Under the pieces are notes generated by a model. The model made no database searches and was not told where the DNA came from. It saw only the letters and a program-made list of their open reading frames with translations. A DNA stretch of 64,000 bases from NCBI RefSeq assembly GCF_016756595.1, contig NZ_AP023257.1, forward strand, positions 5,348,001 through 5,412,000. The letters are read 5' to 3'. Positions 62,373 to 64,000 of the stretch are shown piece by piece. Position 1 is the stretch's first letter. Every line of letters begins with the position of its first letter. Position numbers and translations under genes: made by a program. Source of the DNA: Mesorhizobium sp. L-2-11 (GTDB lineage Bacteria; Pseudomonadota; Alphaproteobacteria; Rhizobiales; Rhizobiaceae).

Positions 62373-64000
62373 GTAAGCGGTCAGCCGATAACGTCAGGCC
62401 TAAAGTTCCAAGGCATGAGCATTTCGATTTCGGATGCCGGCCAGCCTTGAGCGATGCGGGTCAAGGTCTGCGAGAGCCAGTCGAGCGGATCGACGCTGTT
62501 CATTTTGCAGGTTTGCAGCAAGGTGGCTACCGTCGCCCAGGTTCGTCCACCGCCGTGGCTGCCGGCGAATAGACTATTCTTTCGCGTGATCGTCTGGGGC
62601 CTGATTGCACGCTCGACGATATTGGAGTCGATTTCGATGCGACCGTCCATCAGAAAGCGTTCCAGCGCCTCCCGCCGGGTGAGCGCGTAGCGGATCGCCT
62701 CGGCGGTCTTGGATTTTCCGGAGACCTTGCCCAGTTCCGCTTCCCATAGATCGAAGAGGCTCGCGACAATGGCCACGGACTTTTCCTGACGTAGCGCGGC
62801 GCGGCTTCCGGCATCCTTGCCGCGGACCTCGTCCTCGACCTTCCACAATTCGGTCATGGCGATGATCGAATCCGTCGCGGCCTGCGAGACCCCGCTGATG
62901 TGCAGGTCGTAGAATTTGCGCCGCAGGTGAGCCCAGCACCCGGCGAGCCGGATTGTTTCATTGCTGCCGGCTTTGGCCCGTGCCTTGACCAGGTTGGTAT
63001 AGGCCGAGTAGCCATCCACTTGCAGGATACCGCTGAATCCGGCGAGGTGGCGCGCCACGCAATCCGCACCTCTGCTGTCTTCAAAACGATAGGCAACCAT
63101 TGGCGGACTGGTTCCGCCATAGGGTCGGTCATCCCGTGCGTAGGCCCACAACCAGGCTTTCGTGGTTTTCCCGGAACCAGGGGCAAGGGTGGGCAAGGTC
63201 GTCTCGTCGGCGAAGACCCTTTCGCCCTCCTTGATGCGCTCCAGTATGTAATCAGCAAGCATCTGCAGCTCGAAGCCCAGATGCCCCATCCACTGCGCCA
63301 TCAACGACCGGCTGATCTCGACGCCGTCGCGCAGATAGATCGCCTCCTGCCGATAAAGCGGGAGGCCGTCGGCGTATTTGGAGACGGCGATATAGGCGAG
63401 CAGCCGCTCCGTCGGCAGCCCGCTTTCGATGATGTGCGCCGGCGCCAGAGCCTGGACCACGCCGTCACGGCCCCGGAAGGCGTATTTGGGACGGCGCGTG
63501 ACGATGACCTGGAACTTCGGCGGCACGACGTCCAGCCGCTCGGATCGATCCTCGCCGATCAGAACCTTTTCAAGCCCCTCGCAGTCGGCCGGGATTTCCG
63601 GCTCGACGACCTCCTCGATGCGTTCGAGGTGGGCAGCAAAGCCCTTGCGCGGACGCGGGGCGCGCTTCGGCTTGTTCCCGACCGCGCGGTCGAGTTCGCT
63701 CCGGATTTCCGAAAGGCCGGTCTCGACCTCTTCGAAGGCAAAGGAGGCCTGCTCGTCGTCGATGGCCAGGCGTAGCCGCTCGGAACGCGTGCCATGTTGC
63801 GTGCGCTGTAAAACTTTCAGGATTGACGTGAGATTGGCGATCCGCTCGCTGGCGCTTTTCTCGACAGCTTTCAGCCGGGCGACCTCCGCCTCAGATGCTG
63901 CGATCCGAGCGTCGGCGACTGCGATCCGGGCCTCGCTTGCAGCCTGCTCGCGAGCCATGGAAAGGATCATCGCCTTCAGCGCATCAACGTCGTCGGGAAG
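62373..64000 (-). mobile_element. IS66-family insertion sequence, right part outside window
   Basis: The left end is placed at about 62373, where GTAAGCGG (62373-62380), the typical IS66 terminal sequence, abuts the transposase stop at 62381. The element runs to the right edge; tnpA and tnpB would lie beyond. No target duplication can be checked from this side alone. Confidence 0.8.
62381..64000 (-). CDS. tnpC: IS66 transposase TnpC (5' end beyond window)
   Basis: The frame is open from the right edge (LPDDVDALKAM, the usual TnpC N-terminus, so the start is outside) to the stop at 62381, giving at least 539 residues. It has an N-terminal leucine/alanine-rich coiled coil (ARIAVADARIAASEAEVARL), a reduced zinc-finger region (RRPKYAFRGRDG in place of the cysteine pattern), and the DDE catalytic core: FADETTLPTL, LQVDGYSAYTNL and the glutamate in IEIDSNIVERAIRP. 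The C-terminal IS66 domain (NSVDPLDWLSQTL) is intact. It should be functional if tnpA/B are present. Confidence 0.95.
   Translation of the reverse strand, partial: LPDDVDALKAMILSMAREQAASEARIAVADARIAASEAEVARLKAVEKSASERIANLTSILKVLQRTQHGTRSERLRLAIDDEQASFAFEEVETGLSEIRSELDRAVGNKPKRAPRPRKGFAAHLERIEEVVEPEIPADCEGLEKVLIGEDRSERLDVVPPKFQVIVTRRPKYAFRGRDGVVQALAPAHIIESGLPTERLLAYIAVSKYADGLPLYRQEAIYLRDGVEISRSLMAQWMGHLGFELQMLADYILERIKEGERVFADETTLPTLAPGSGKTTKAWLWAYARDDRPYGGTSPPMVAYRFEDSRGADCVARHLAGFSGILQVDGYSAYTNLVKARAKAGSNETIRLAGCWAHLRRKFYDLHISGVSQAATDSIIAMTELWKVEDEVRGKDAGSRAALRQEKSVAIVASLFDLWEAELGKVSGKSKTAEAIRYALTRREALERFLMDGRIEIDSNIVERAIRPQTITRKNSLFAGSHGGGRTWATVATLLQTCKMNSVDPLDWLSQTLTRIAQGWPASEIEMLMPWNFRPDVIG

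Overview
The window looks like chromosomal DNA of a Rhizobiales alphaproteobacterium, most likely Mesorhizobium or a close relative (family Phyllobacteriaceae). This rests on the very high GC content, a CcrM-type cell-cycle DNA methyltransferase, the rhizobial ctaCDB-ctaG-ctaE-surf1 order with an IalB-like protein and tldD alongside, many LysR regulators, and palindromic intergenic repeats of the kind familiar from mesorhizobia. The genus is an inference from recalled gene content, not from a search.

Layout. 1-1966: end of a carbohydrate-related operon (amidotransferase-like tail, PfkB kinase, BtpA/SgcQ protein). 2045-8157: minus-strand housekeeping genes (UDP-glucuronate 4-epimerase, smc, a DsbA-like lipoprotein, a DUF721/DciA-like protein). 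8213-19488: mutY, two HAD hydrolases, ccrM, a lipoprotein, then thrC, an M16 peptidase, a RimJ-type acetyltransferase and a large GGDEF/EAL protein. 19736-24954: a looser accessory stretch (DoxX, MpaB-like oxygenase, DUF4242, LysR, a frameshifted NTF2-like gene, a lytic transglycosylase). 25166-28618: YqgE, a DsbD-N-like protein, peroxiredoxin, DUF2938, a histidine phosphatase-like protein. 28659-37869: a long minus-strand series running ctaC, ctaD, ctaB, a 55-residue membrane protein, ctaG, ctaE, DUF983, surf1, ispH, thrB, rnhA, which covers cytochrome aa3 oxidase structure and assembly and then metabolism. 38236-43635: ialB, tldD, a RES/Xre toxin-antitoxin pair and two RNA methyltransferases.

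43809-62287 is accessory-rich: GFA protein, azoreductase with a divergent LysR, DUF302, an MFS transporter, a cupin, another LysR, and a 3-hydroxybutyrate dehydrogenase-patatin operon closed by a good terminator. Then comes the most interesting part: a bufferin-type copper-binding RiPP cassette (bufA1, bufB, bufC, DoxX) followed without a real gap by a type II NADH dehydrogenase and a membrane class III cyclase, then DUF3307, soxY, soxZ, a mono-heme cytochrome c, a flavocytochrome c sulfide dehydrogenase flavoprotein, and, convergently, a protoglobin with a redoxin that carries two frameshifts. An IS66 element enters from the right edge.

Physiologically the window joins respiratory electron transfer (cytochrome oxidase assembly, NDH-2, cytochrome c), thiol and peroxide chemistry (DsbA, DsbD-N, peroxiredoxin, redoxin) and metal and sulfur handling (bufferin, SoxYZ, FCSD). 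No tRNA, rRNA or CRISPR array was seen. Coordinates come from reading frames; start codons were moved where a Shine-Dalgarno match or the family N-terminus argued for it.
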